Assembly (NCBI RefSeq): GCF_014196845.1
Contig: NZ_JACIEM010000003.1
Coordinates: forward strand, 186,001-250,000
Direction: 5' to 3'
Source: Aurantimonas endophytica
GTDB lineage: Bacteria > Pseudomonadota > Alphaproteobacteria > Rhizobiales > Rhizobiaceae
DNA: 64,000 bases
Shown: piece by piece, positions 7,839-16,073 of the stretch
How positions within the stretch are numbered: position 1 is the stretch's first letter
How the letters are laid out: the number at the start of each line of letters is the position of its first letter
The notes under the pieces: model-generated
Told to the model about the DNA's origin: nothing
The model's database searches: none
Seen by the model: the letters and a program-made list of their open reading frames with translations, nothing else
Position numbers and translations under genes: made by a program

Positions 7839-8689
7839 GCAGCCTCGCCTCCCCTCGTCCCGACGACGGCGCGTCGCGCGGCTTCCCGCTTTCGGCCTAC
7901 GCGATCTGCTGCCGCGGCATCGTCTGGCGCGAGGCGCTGCGCTTCCTGCACCAGCGCGGCCGCTTCGTCTCGGCGCTGGTGCGCCCGCTGCTCTGGCTGT
8001 TCATCTTCGCCGCGGGCTTCCGCCAGGTGCTCGGCGTCTCGATTGTGCCGCCTTACGTCACCTACATCCTCTACGAGGTCTACATCACCCCCGGCCTCGT
8101 CGGCATGATCCTGCTGTTCAACGGCATGCAGTCCTCGCTCTCGATGGTCTACGACCGCGAGACCGGGACGATGAAGACGCTGCTGGTCTCGCCGCTGCCG
8201 CGATGGTTCCTGCTGGTCTCCAAGCTCGCCGCCGGCGTCGCCGTCGGCATCCTCCAGGTTTACGTCTTCTTCGTCATCGCCTGGTTCTGGGACGTCAAGC
8301 CGCCCTGGCAGGGCTATCTCTACGTCCTGCCGGCGCTGATCCTCTCCGGCCTGATGCTGGGCGCACTCGGCATGCTGCTTTCCTCGCTGGTTCAGCAGCT
8401 GGAGAATTTCGCCGGCATCATGAACTTCGTGATCTTCCCGATGTATTTCGCCTCGTCGGCCCTCTACCCGCTCTGGCGGGTGCAGGAATCGAGCCCGCTG
8501 CTCTATACGATCTGCCTGTTCAATCCGTTCACCCACGCGGTGGAACTGGTGCGCTTCGCGCTCTATCGTCAGTTCAATCTGGAGGCTTTCGCGATCGTCC
8601 TCGGCTGCACGATCGCGTTCCTCGGCGCCGCGATCCTCGCCTACGATCCGTCGCGCGGGCTGATCAGCCGCAAGCGGCAGGCCGGCTGA
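7835..8689 (+). CDS. ABC-2 type permease, quinoprotein-associated (PedC-like)
   Basis: 284 residues from TTG 7835, which overlaps the ATPase stop. After a polar N-terminus of about 40 residues there are about six hydrophobic segments, including LVRPLLWLFIFAAGF and a C-terminal one ending before DPSRGLISRKRQAG. The middle carries SMVYDRETGTMKTLLVSPLP, the usual ABC-2 coupling-helix region. This is the TIGR03861/PedC-type permease found with quinoprotein dehydrogenases. It forms the inner-membrane channel with the ATPase at 7044. ABC-2 folds are mostly exporters, which sits awkwardly with the separate binding protein at 1444; the transport direction is open. Confidence 0.9.
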   Translation: MSSLASPRPDDGASRGFPLSAYAICCRGIVWREALRFLHQRGRFVSALVRPLLWLFIFAAGFRQVLGVSIVPPYVTYILYEVYITPGLVGMILLFNGMQSSLSMVYDRETGTMKTLLVSPLPRWFLLVSKLAAGVAVGILQVYVFFVIAWFWDVKPPWQGYLYVLPALILSGLMLGALGMLLSSLVQQLENFAGIMNFVIFPMYFASSALYPLWRVQESSPLLYTICLFNPFTHAVELVRFALYRQFNLEAFAIVLGCTIAFLGAAILAYDPSRGLISRKRQAG

Positions 8690-8749
8690 AGACTGCAGCG
8701 GATGAAGGCCGGAACGGTTCGTCCGAGGAAACACAAGGGAGGAGAGCCC

Positions 8750-9598
8750 ATGTCCGCTCGATCCAAGCGCACTGCCCTCTGGGCCACCGGCCTCGTCGCG
8801 GCAGGCCTCGTCATCATGCCGGCCAGCGCCCAGGATGGCGCGCAGCCGCGCGACGTTCCGGAAGGCTTCGTCGTCCCAGGCCCCGCGCCCACCAACGCGC
8901 CGGATAGCCCGGCCCTGGCGCCGGGCGCGCAGCCGCAGGAAATACCGGAGGGCTTCGTCGTTCCGGGGCCGCCCCCCACCAATGCGCCCGAGGCGGGCGC
9001 CGCCGATCAAGCCCCGCCCGCTGCCGCCAACCCGATGAGCTTCGCCATCGCCCCGCACGAGGGCACCACCGACTGGCCCTGCGTCCAGCGGCGGGTGGAG
9101 ACGCTCACCCCCGCCCAGCTCTGGGCAGGCCCGGATCTTGCGCTGGCCGATGGGGTGCAGCGGACGCCGGAGATGCGCCGCCTGGTGGGGACCGTGATCG
9201 CCCGCCGGCTTCCGCTCGCCGAAGCCGAAGCGACGGTCGCCGATTTCGTCGCGTCGCTGCCCGAGGCCAATCGGGAAGCTACCGCGACGGCGTTGTTCGA
9301 GGATCTGCTGGCGGCGCTCAATGCCGAGCGCAGCCAGGTCATGGAGGGGATCGAGCGCTACGGCGCCAAGCAGAAGGAACTGGCGACGCGGCTGCGGGAG
9401 GAGAACGCCTCCTTCTTTGCCATGCAGCGTGAGGAAGGCGCCGATGCCGCGGCCGTCGAGGAGGCGCGCCAGGCGCTCGTCTGGGACACGCGCATCTTCA
9501 ACGAGCGGCGATCGTCCCTTACCTACGTCTGCGAGGTCCCGACCATGATCGAGCAGCGCGCCTTCGCGCTCGGGCGGGCGATCAGCCGCGCGCTCTGA
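8750..9598 (+). CDS. Exported protein of unknown function with a duplicated PEGFVVPGP motif
   Basis: 282 residues from ATG 8750 (GGGAGGAGAG upstream). A signal peptide ends near residue 28. Residues 30-51 and 59-80 are near-identical 22-residue repeats built around PEGFVVPGPAPTNAP / PEGFVVPGPPPTNAP, forming a Pro-rich stalk. From about residue 105 follows a helical domain containing TDWPCVQRRVETLTPAQLWA and YVCEVP, whose two Cys could pair. A long charged helix (about 200-250) suggests coiled-coil assembly. It follows the permease in the same direction and may be the last member of the ABC operon, like the exported proteins that end lut-type clusters. I know no assigned function. Confidence 0.75.
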   Translation: MSARSKRTALWATGLVAAGLVIMPASAQDGAQPRDVPEGFVVPGPAPTNAPDSPALAPGAQPQEIPEGFVVPGPPPTNAPEAGAADQAPPAAANPMSFAIAPHEGTTDWPCVQRRVETLTPAQLWAGPDLALADGVQRTPEMRRLVGTVIARRLPLAEAEATVADFVASLPEANREATATALFEDLLAALNAERSQVMEGIERYGAKQKELATRLREENASFFAMQREEGADAAAVEEARQALVWDTRIFNERRSSLTYVCEVPTMIEQRAFALGRAISRAL

Positions 9599-9671
9599 GC
9601 TGCTCAGTCATGCATCCCTTCGCCGCCTGGGGAGTTGTCAGGGCGACGCAACTGCCCTCAAGGAGAAGACG

Positions 9672-9926
9672 ATGAGCCACGAGATCAAGCCGCATATGGA
9701 AGTCATCGGCGCCGACGGCACGCATGTCGGCACCGTCGACCGCGTCGAGAACGATCGGATCAAGCTGACCAAGGCCGATGCCGGCGAAGGCTCGCATCGC
9801 GGCCATCACCATTTCATCCCGATGGCACTGGTTGCCGAGGTCGAGGGCGACAAGGTGCGGCTGTCGGCCAATGCCGACGTGGCGGTCAGCTTCGAGGAAG
9901 AGGGCGACGCGTCGCCGGCCAGCTGA
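9672..9926 (+). CDS. DUF2171 domain protein
   Basis: An 84-residue protein preceded by AAGGAGAAGACG. The whole length fits DUF2171: an N-terminal HMEVIGADGTHVGTVDRVEN beta unit and the SHRGHHHFIPMALV stretch with a His cluster, then KVRLSANADVAV. These small cytoplasmic proteins of the PRC-barrel kind are common in Alphaproteobacteria and have no defined reaction. There is no signal peptide. It is the last + strand gene before the convergent xox operon, ending 28 bases from the stop of the rhodanese-like gene. A link to methanol oxidation is not evident beyond position. Confidence 0.85.
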   Translation: MSHEIKPHMEVIGADGTHVGTVDRVENDRIKLTKADAGEGSHRGHHHFIPMALVAEVEGDKVRLSANADVAVSFEEEGDASPAS

Positions 9927-9954
9927 CGCGGCCCGCCCCCGCCGCCGGTGGGGG

Positions 9955-10551
9955 TCACTCGTCCGGCCGGGGCTCCGGCTCCGCCGCGACGAGCGGCAGC
10001 CCGGCTTCGGCCCAACCCTCGGTTCCGTCCGGGTACCAGTGGATGGCGCTATAGCCGGCGGCGATCGCCCGCCTGGCGGCGTTCCAGCTCATCCAGCAGT
10101 CCCGCTGGCAGTAGATCACCACCGGCGCCGCCTTGTCGCCGCCGGTGGCCTTGGCGAGCCCTTGCATGAAATAGGCCTCCATCACCGGCGCCAGCGCGCC
10201 GTAGCCGGTGTCCACCAGCCACAGCGAGCCGGGAATGTTCGTCCGCTCCTTCGGATGCCAGATCGTGCCTTCGGGAAGGTTCTGCGGGCGGGGTGGCCTC
10301 GGCAGCACGTCGACGAAGGCAATGCCGCGGTCATGCAGCGCCTTTGCGGCCGGCGTGTCGACGACGGTCCCGCCCGACAGGCTGGAAGGCACCGGGGCGC
10401 GGTAGGCGTCCATGCGATACCCGTCGGGCTCCGCAACCGCACTCGGGAAATCCGCGGCCAAAGCCGCTCCGCCTTGCCCCGGAAGGGCAAGACACGCGGC
10501 CGCCAAGCCCACCGCGACCAGGCGCAGGGGCGCCGGCCGCAGCCGTTTCAT
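9955..10551 (-). CDS. Rhodanese-like PQQ-dependent catabolism-associated CXXCW-family protein
   Basis: 198 residues from ATG 10551, overlapping the xoxJ stop as ATGA. A signal peptide runs to about residue 33, so the protein is periplasmic. The C-terminal half has the rhodanese-like core with YCQRDCWMSWNAARRA, the Cys-Trp motif that names the TIGR03865 family, followed by WYPDGTEGW. In this family the motif replaces the usual rhodanese active-site loop. These proteins always accompany PQQ dehydrogenase gene sets; a redox or sulfur-relay role with the SoxYZ-like carrier at 16074 is plausible but unproven. It is the distal gene of the xoxG-xoxJ operon. Confidence 0.88.
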   Translation of the reverse strand: MKRLRPAPLRLVAVGLAAACLALPGQGGAALAADFPSAVAEPDGYRMDAYRAPVPSSLSGGTVVDTPAAKALHDRGIAFVDVLPRPPRPQNLPEGTIWHPKERTNIPGSLWLVDTGYGALAPVMEAYFMQGLAKATGGDKAAPVVIYCQRDCWMSWNAARRAIAAGYSAIHWYPDGTEGWAEAGLPLVAAEPEPRPDE

Positions 10552-11471
10552 TGCGCGTCGCCGGCAGCCGGCGCCGTGTCGCCGTCGGGACCGGGCGCTT
10601 CCTGCGCAGCCTGACCCGTTTTCGACAGGATCGGGCGATCCTCTTCGTCGAGCAGCGGCACGCCGTAGGACAGGAGAATTTCGTTGATCTCGTCCTGGTG
10701 CTGCGCGATCGCGCGGTTCAGCGTCCGCTTCCACTCCTGGTCCGCCGGACGCACACCCATGGTGATGCGGAAGGCCATGGCGGCCCCGCCCGCTTCCTTG
10801 TGCAGCGGCACGACGGTGTAGTCGCGCTCGGCCTGCTTGGCGTAGTAGCCGGCCATCGGACCCCAGAGTACCGCCGCGTCGATCTCGCCGGAGGCCAGAT
10901 CGTCGATCATCGCCTTGGCGGAATTGTCGACGCGGGTGTCGATCATCAGCTGGTACGCCTTGGCGCGGCCCATCAGCCCGGCTCGCGCCAGATAGCTGCC
11001 CGGCGGCGTGCCGGCGATGATGCCGACGCGCTTGTCCTTCAGCTTCGGGTCCGAGAGCGATTCGACGCCATCGAGTTCGCCGCCGCTGGGATAGACCAGC
11101 GCATAGGCCGTCCGGTAATAGGCGTTGGTGTTCTGGACGAGCTCGTCACCCTGCGGATAGCTGATGATGAGGTCGCAGACATTGGCGCCGAGCGTCATGC
11201 GCACGAAGCCGGTGGCCTGCGGGAAATAGGCGTAGGATACCGACTTCCGCCCGAGCTTTTCCGCCAAAAACCGTGCGACCGCCTGCTCGAACCCCTCTTC
11301 CGCCTGGTTCGAGAACGGCATGTTGTTGGGGTCGGCGCAGACCCGCAACACGTCCGGATCGACGAGTTCGATCTCGCCGCCGAACTCCCGATCCTGTGCT
11401 TGTGCCGCATGCGGCGCCGCGAGCAGAACCATGCTCGCGACACCGGCGACGACTGAGATGAGTCGTTTCAT
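10548..11471 (-). CDS. xoxJ: XoxJ, MxaJ-like periplasmic binding protein
   Basis: 307 residues from ATG 11471, directly after a secretion signal of 25 residues ending AAQAQ. The body is a family-3 type solute-binding fold: LRVCADPNNMPFSNQAEEGFE at the start of the mature protein, VGIIAGTPPGSYLARAGLM in the hinge region and AAVLWGPMAGYYAKQ near the end. XoxJ is encoded with XoxF and XoxG in lanthanide-dependent methanol oxidisers and is thought to help assemble or activate the dehydrogenase. It starts only four bases after the xoxG stop and overlaps the next gene, so the three form an operon. The C-terminus carries an Ala/Pro-rich tail after residue 285. Confidence 0.92.
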   Translation of the reverse strand: MKRLISVVAGVASMVLLAAPHAAQAQDREFGGEIELVDPDVLRVCADPNNMPFSNQAEEGFEQAVARFLAEKLGRKSVSYAYFPQATGFVRMTLGANVCDLIISYPQGDELVQNTNAYYRTAYALVYPSGGELDGVESLSDPKLKDKRVGIIAGTPPGSYLARAGLMGRAKAYQLMIDTRVDNSAKAMIDDLASGEIDAAVLWGPMAGYYAKQAERDYTVVPLHKEAGGAAMAFRITMGVRPADQEWKRTLNRAIAQHQDEINEILLSYGVPLLDEEDRPILSKTGQAAQEAPGPDGDTAPAAGDAQ

Positions 11472-11475
11472 AACA

Positions 11476-12291
11476 TCAGAATCCCAAGCAGTCGTACTCC
11501 GCCTTCTGGCCTTCCTCGTTCTTCTCCGGACGCGGCGGCTCGCCGCGGCCAATCACGCCATCGGTGCGCCCGCGCAGGTAGATATAGATCGCGTCGAGCG
11601 AGCACATGACGTTGGGATCCTCGCCCCAGGCCGGCATCACCGAATTCTGCGGATGCCACTTGTTCTGCTGGCCACTGACGACAATCCCGACAAAATCGAA
11701 ATAGCTCAGGTTCTGCAGCGACTCCGTCAGGTTCGGGGCGAAGGAAGAGCCCATGCCGTCCGGGCCGTGGCACTGCAGGCAATTCGCGCCGTATTTCTTG
11801 GAGCCGCGCCAGGCGTACCAGTCGACCTTGCCGTCCTCGCCGATATTGTAGGTCGGGTTGCCGGCCGGGTCGACCCACTTGCCCATGTCGCCTTCGGTCG
11901 GCGCGTTGCCTTCCGTGGCGGTGTCCTTCGACGGATGGGCGTCGGGCTGCATGCCCTCCGCGCTTGCCATCTGTGCGTCGGCAGATGGCGCCGGGGCCGG
12001 TGCTTCGGCTGCCGCAGGCGCTTCCCCACCGGCCGGTGCTTCGGCGGCGGCTGGTGCTTCGGCGGCGGCTGGCGCTTCTGCCGCAGCAGGCGCCTCGCCG
12101 GCAGCAGGCGCCTCGCCGGCAGCCGGCGCCGTGCTGGTCGCGGCTGCGCCGCCACCGGCGGGCGCCGTCGTGCCCGCCGCCGGTGCTTCCTGCCCCGCCG
12201 GAACGACCGTCGTGCCGGTGCCCTGGGCGCCGGCCAGACTGGTCGTCGAGAGGAACACGGCACTGGCAAGGGCGATCAGTCTATACGTCAT
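11476..12291 (-). CDS. xoxG: XoxG, c-type cytochrome electron acceptor of XoxF
   Basis: 271 residues from ATG 12291 with a signal peptide to about residue 23. One haem site CLQCH (C171, C174, H175) and a likely axial Met219 in NSVMPAWGE define a single-haem cytochrome cL. It accepts electrons from XoxF in the periplasm. Unusual is the linker between signal and haem domain: about residues 25-105 are almost only Ala, Pro, Glu and Gly, with seven consecutive six-residue units (A-P-A-A-x-E) from 60 to 96. Known XoxG proteins are shorter, about 170-210 residues by my recollection. The linker may tether or extend the cytochrome. xoxF lies just upstream on the same strand, separated by a terminator. 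Confidence 0.93.
   Translation of the reverse strand: MTYRLIALASAVFLSTTSLAGAQGTGTTVVPAGQEAPAAGTTAPAGGGAAATSTAPAAGEAPAAGEAPAAAEAPAAAEAPAAAEAPAGGEAPAAAEAPAPAPSADAQMASAEGMQPDAHPSKDTATEGNAPTEGDMGKWVDPAGNPTYNIGEDGKVDWYAWRGSKKYGANCLQCHGPDGMGSSFAPNLTESLQNLSYFDFVGIVVSGQQNKWHPQNSVMPAWGEDPNVMCSLDAIYIYLRGRTDGVIGRGEPPRPEKNEEGQKAEYDCLGF
11998..12114 (-). repeat. 18-bp tandem repeats encoding (A-P-A-A-x-E)7 in xoxG
   Basis: Glutamates recur at residues 60, 66, 72, 78, 84, 90 and 96 of XoxG, each followed by Ala-Pro. At DNA level these are imperfect 18-base units, for example GCTTCGGCGGCGGCTGGT on the + strand. Such arrays are prone to copy-number change. Confidence 0.9.
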
Positions 12292-12433
12292 GCAAACCTC
12301 ACGAATTGACAAACGGGCCGCTGGAGCGGTCCGAGCTTCGGTCGATACGCCCCGCAGGATCGCGTACCACCCTTCTCCCAAAGGGGAGGGCCCGGCGTCG
12401 AGGTGGTGCCTGACGACGAGCCCTCAAGTCATG

Positions 12434-12463
12434 AAAAGGCCCCGCTCCTGATGGAGCGAGGCC
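12434..12463 (-). terminator. Terminator between xoxF and xoxG
   Basis: Read on the - strand, GGCCTCGCTCC (12463-12453) and GGAGCGGGGCC (12448-12438) pair as eleven-base arms (one G-T) around a four-base loop, followed by TTTTC. It lies 14 bases after the xoxF stop, so xoxF may be made in excess over xoxGJ by partial read-through. Confidence 0.88.
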
Positions 12464-12476
12464 CTGTTTCGCAAGC

Positions 12477-14369
12477 TTAGTTATTGGTCGCCGGAGCGGC
12501 TGCATCAGCCGGAGCTGCCGGGGCCGCCGAAGCGGTCTGGTCCGGCACGGTGAAGACCGTCAGCTGGCCGCCGAGCGCGGTGTACTTCGACAGGGCCGCA
12601 TAGCCGCCGACCGCGCCGAGACCGGCGTTGGGATCGGTGAGGCCGGCCGCGAGGCCGATGCCGGCCCAGCCGCCGATGCCGGACAGGATGCCGACATACT
12701 GCTGGCCTTCATGCTCGTAGGTCATCACGTTGCCGATGATGCCCGACGGGGTCTTGAACTTGTAGAGCTCGTCGCCCGTCTCCGCGTCGACCGCCTTCAG
12801 GAAGCCTTCCAGCGTGCCGTAGAACACGACGCCGCCGGCGGTTGCCAGGGCACCCGACCATACCGAGAACTGCTCGGGCAGCGACCACTTGATCTCGCCC
12901 GTGCCGGCGTCCCAGGCAATGAAGTTGCCCATGCCGCCGTGGCTGTCCGGAGCCGGGTACATCGACAGGGTCGCGCCCACATAGGGCTGGCCTGCCGTGT
13001 AGGCGACGCGGAACGGCTCATAGTCCATGCAGACGTGGTTGGTCGGGACGTAGAACAGCTTGGTCTCCGGCGAGTACGCCGCAGGCTGCTGGTCCTTGGT
13101 GCCGAGCGCCGCCGGGCAGATGCCGGTGGAGTTCACGTCTTCGCCGTTCTGCTCGGTCGAGTATTCGGCGACCACCTGCGGCCGGCCGTACTGATCCGAG
13201 TTCGGGTCCATCACGACTTCGGTCGCCCAGTTGACGGCCGGATCGTACTTCTTGGCGACCAGCAGCTCGCCGGTCTCACGATCCATCGTGTAGGCGAAGC
13301 CGTTGCGGTCGAAGTGGACCAGCGCCTTGCGCTCGGTGCCGCCGACGTCGATGTCCGCGAGGATCATCTCGTTGACGCCGTCGAAGTCCCACTCGTCGTG
13401 CGGGGTCATCTGGTAGACCCACTTGGCCATGCCGGTGTCGGCGTCGCGGGCCATGATGGTCATCGACCATTTGTTGTCGCCCGGGCGCTGCGCCGGGTTC
13501 CAGGTCGAGGGGTTGCCGGTGCCGTAATAGATCAGGTTGAGTTCCGGATCGAAGGCGAACCAGCCCCAGGTCGTGCCGCCGCCGATCTGCCACTGGTCGC
13601 CTTCCCAGCTCTTCAGCGAGGAGTCGGCGCCGACCGGCTTGCCGAGCGACATGGTCTGCTCCGGGTCGAACAGCATCTCGTCGTCCGGGCCGGTCGAGTA
13701 GGCACGCCATGCCTGGCTGCCGTCCGACAGGTTGTAGGCGGTCAGCGAACCGCGAACGCCGAACTCGCCGCCGGAGATGCCGATATACACCTTGTCCTTG
13801 ACGATCATCGGCGCCGCCGTGCCGGTCTCGCCCTTCGACGGGTCGCCGTTCTGGACGGACCAGACCTGCTCGCCGGTCTCGGCATCGAGCGCCACGACGG
13901 TCGTGTCGGCCTGGTGGAGGATGACCAGGGCACGCCCGTCCGCACCTTCAGCCGGCGCATAGGCCACGCCGCGGTTGACGGTGTCGCAGCACATCACCGG
14001 GATGACGCTCGGGTCCTGCTTCGGCTCGTAGCGCCACTTGATCGAGCCTTCGTCGTTCAGGTCGAGCGCGTAGACGATGTTGGGGAACGGGGTGTGGACG
14101 TACATCGTGTCGCCGATCACCAGCGGGTTGCCCTCGTGACCGCGCAGCACGCCGGTCGAGAAGGTCCACGCCGGGACCATGTCGCCGACATTGTCCTTGT
14201 TGATGGCATCCAGCGTCGAGTAGCGCTGGTTGGCGTAGTTGCCGGTGGGCATGACCCACTGCTTGGCATCGCCCTGCAGATCCATGAGTGCCTCGTTCGC
14301 CGAGGCAGCGGCCCCGAACGAGACGAGCAGGCTCGAGGCGAGCGCGGCTTTCGTAATGGCTTTCAACAT
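12477..14369 (-). CDS. xoxF: XoxF, lanthanide-dependent PQQ methanol dehydrogenase
   Basis: 630 residues from ATG 14369 (GGAGGACAG upstream); longer frames upstream are spurious. After a 24-residue signal the protein follows XoxF throughout: [18 protein letters not shown], the adjacent-cysteine PQQ site [29 protein letters not shown] and [20 protein letters not shown]. The key site reads [11 protein letters not shown]: the catalytic Asp is residue 328 and a second Asp is at 330. Calcium-dependent MxaF has Ala at the second place, so this is the lanthanide type, closest to the XoxF5-like group by eye. It oxidises methanol in the periplasm and passes electrons to XoxG. A tail of 19 mostly Ala/Pro residues follows the usual C-terminus and is unusual. 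Confidence 0.97.
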   Translation of the reverse strand: MLKAITKAALASSLLVSFGAAASANEALMDLQGDAKQWVMPTGNYANQRYSTLDAINKDNVGDMVPAWTFSTGVLRGHEGNPLVIGDTMYVHTPFPNIVYALDLNDEGSIKWRYEPKQDPSVIPVMCCDTVNRGVAYAPAEGADGRALVILHQADTTVVALDAETGEQVWSVQNGDPSKGETGTAAPMIVKDKVYIGISGGEFGVRGSLTAYNLSDGSQAWRAYSTGPDDEMLFDPEQTMSLGKPVGADSSLKSWEGDQWQIGGGTTWGWFAFDPELNLIYYGTGNPSTWNPAQRPGDNKWSMTIMARDADTGMAKWVYQMTPHDEWDFDGVNEMILADIDVGGTERKALVHFDRNGFAYTMDRETGELLVAKKYDPAVNWATEVVMDPNSDQYGRPQVVAEYSTEQNGEDVNSTGICPAALGTKDQQPAAYSPETKLFYVPTNHVCMDYEPFRVAYTAGQPYVGATLSMYPAPDSHGGMGNFIAWDAGTGEIKWSLPEQFSVWSGALATAGGVVFYGTLEGFLKAVDAETGDELYKFKTPSGIIGNVMTYEHEGQQYVGILSGIGGWAGIGLAAGLTDPNAGLGAVGGYAALSKYTALGGQLTVFTVPDQTASAAPAAPADAAAPATNN

Positions 14370-15009
14370 CAACTGTCCTCCCAAAGACATATTCCGATGG
14401 CGTCCAAAGGCAGGATTGCCGATGACGACATGTAGCGAACTGGGGGAAGGTTTCCGGCAGCGTGTCACGACCGCCAATAGGGGTCTTGGTGGGCACCGTT
14501 GATCGAACGCCCTACCGTGGCCTTCGAGATTCGGAGTGCTCCCAACACCCCGACCTTGAAGCCGGAAACCATGGAGGATGCTAGTTCGGGAAATATTCCT
14601 GCGCAAGCGCAAAAACGGAAACTTGTAGGTGCACTGCAGCATTCTTATCGTGCAATGCAAAAATAACCATTCCGGCGTCATGATTTGGGTGGGCTCATGA
14701 TGATGACGCACAGCGAAATTCTCACTGCCCCCGAAAAATCCCAGCATGCGCCTTGCATTTGGTAGCAGGCTGAAGCTTTACCCATTGTAAGATTCCATTT
14801 TATTGGGTCCGGTCAGATAATGTTGCTGGGATCTATTCTCCGGCGACTTTCTCGCCCGGCCGGTTCTGCGGGCGCATCCCATCGGCCTCCTCGATCATCA
14901 CGAATGGCGTCGATGCCGGAAAGAACAGGCCGGCCGCGGACAGCTTGACGCAGGAGCGCGGCGCGCCGTCCCGCTTGCCTCCCGGTATCGAAGCGGATCA
15001 CATGGCCCC
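14370..15009. promoter_or_regulatory. Divergent intergenic region upstream of xoxF and the metallo-hydrolase gene
   Basis: 640 bases without a credible gene. The stretch 14580-14820 is far more AT-rich than its surroundings, as expected of the strong xoxF promoter. It contains the nine-base palindromic words TGCACTGCA (14630-14638) and TGCAATGCA (14651-14659), whose starts are 21 bases apart. A looser dyad ACCCAT...TTGGGT spans about 14779-14809. No transcription start can be fixed by eye. Confidence 0.6.
14630..14659. promoter_or_regulatory. Paired TGCANTGCA words, possible operator of xoxF
   Basis: Two copies of the self-complementary word TGCA-N-TGCA occur at 14630-14638 and 14651-14659, exactly two helical turns apart and about 260-290 bases ahead of the xoxF start. 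That geometry suits a dimeric activator such as the response regulator at 4199. This is inference from spacing only. Confidence 0.4.
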
Positions 15010-15942
15010 ATGCTGCCGATCCTCCGTTGCATCGCCGCCGCCTGTCTCTCGGGCCTGCTTGCCGCCACCGCCGCGCCGGCCGCCGAGCCGCTGCCGATGA
15101 CGGAAGTCGCCTCCGGCGTCTTCGTCCATGCCGGAGCGGTCGCGGAAACCACGCCCGGCAACCGCGGCGACATCGCCAATATCGGTTTCGTCGTCGGCGA
15201 CGCGGCAGTGGCCATGATCGACAGTGGCGGCAGCGTGGCGGTCGCGGAAGCCGCGCTGGCCGCCATCAGGCGCGTCACCGATCTGCCGGTGCTCTTTCTC
15301 GTCAACACGCACATGCATCCCGACCACGTCTTCGGGAATCAGGTCTTCGCCGGCATCGGCGCGACTATCATCGGGCATCGCCGGCTGCCGGCGGCGCTTT
15401 CGGCTCGGGCGGAGTTCTACCGCCAGTCGATGCGCGAGCAGCTGGGGCCTGCGCTGGCGGACCCGGTCGCGATCACCCTGCCGGACGAGACGGTCGAGGG
15501 CGAGCGGCGCATCGATCTCGGCGGTCGGACCCTGCTGCTGACGGCCTGGGGCACCGCCCACACCGACAACGACCTGACGGTTCTCGACGAGGCGACCGGG
15601 ACGCTCTTTGCCGGCGACCTCGTCTTCATGGAGCACGTGCCGGTGCTCGATGGCTCGATCAAGGGCTGGCTCGCCCAGACCCCGGAACTTGCCTCGATCG
15701 ACGCGCAGCGCGTGGTGCCGGGCCACGGCCCGCCCAGCGCGCCGTGGCCGCAGGCTCTGGAGGCCCAGACAGTCTACCTGGAGACGCTCGCCGCAGATCT
15801 GCGGGCCGCCATCGCCGACGGCGTCCCAATGGCCGAAGCGGTCGAGAAGGCCGCCGCGAGCCAGGCCGGGAAATGGCAGCTCTTCGAGGCCTACAACCCG
15901 CGCAACGCCACCGCGGCCTTCGCCGAGCTGGAGTGGGAATAG
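15010..15942 (+). CDS. Quinoprotein relay system metallo-hydrolase (SoxH-related, type 2)
   Basis: 310 residues with a signal peptide of about 25. It is a metallo-beta-lactamase-fold protein: THMHPDH at residues 100-106 is the dinuclear zinc motif, with further ligands in WGTAHTDND, FAGDLVF and VVPGHGPP. The N-terminal reading GVFVHAGAVAETTPGNRGD and the partner gene identify the SoxH-related hydrolases (TIGR04559 type) encoded beside PQQ dehydrogenases. It probably works in the periplasm on a thiol-bound intermediate held by the SoxYZ-like carrier that follows 131 bases downstream. The natural substrate is unknown. It is transcribed divergently from xoxF. Confidence 0.88.
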   Translation: MLPILRCIAAACLSGLLAATAAPAAEPLPMTEVASGVFVHAGAVAETTPGNRGDIANIGFVVGDAAVAMIDSGGSVAVAEAALAAIRRVTDLPVLFLVNTHMHPDHVFGNQVFAGIGATIIGHRRLPAALSARAEFYRQSMREQLGPALADPVAITLPDETVEGERRIDLGGRTLLLTAWGTAHTDNDLTVLDEATGTLFAGDLVFMEHVPVLDGSIKGWLAQTPELASIDAQRVVPGHGPPSAPWPQALEAQTVYLETLAADLRAAIADGVPMAEAVEKAAASQAGKWQLFEAYNPRNATAAFAELEWE

Positions 15943-16073
15943 CGGTCGGTTCCGCGTGCGCACCACTCTGCCGCAGGCAACTGCCGTGCCGCTTGCCGGA
16001 TGCGCGCTGCAGGCTCACATTAGCGGGCAGGATGACCGGCGACGGGCACGCGCCGCGGAACAGGGAGGTTCTG

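Noticed and set aside
11998-12240. Tandem repeats resembling a CRISPR or minisatellite array
   Set aside because: The 18-base units are in frame within xoxG and encode a regular Ala-Pro-Glu linker; there are no unique spacers.
12477-14369. Calling the dehydrogenase MxaF (calcium type)
   Set aside because: The Asp at position 330, two after the catalytic Asp, and the xoxG-xoxJ neighbours define XoxF; no mxaI, mxaK, mxaL or mxaA genes are present.
14370-14747. Upstream extension of xoxF to an ATG at 14747
   Set aside because: The extra 126 residues are not XoxF-like; the ATG at 14369 has a ribosome site and a signal peptide directly after it, and the upstream DNA is AT-rich promoter-like sequence.
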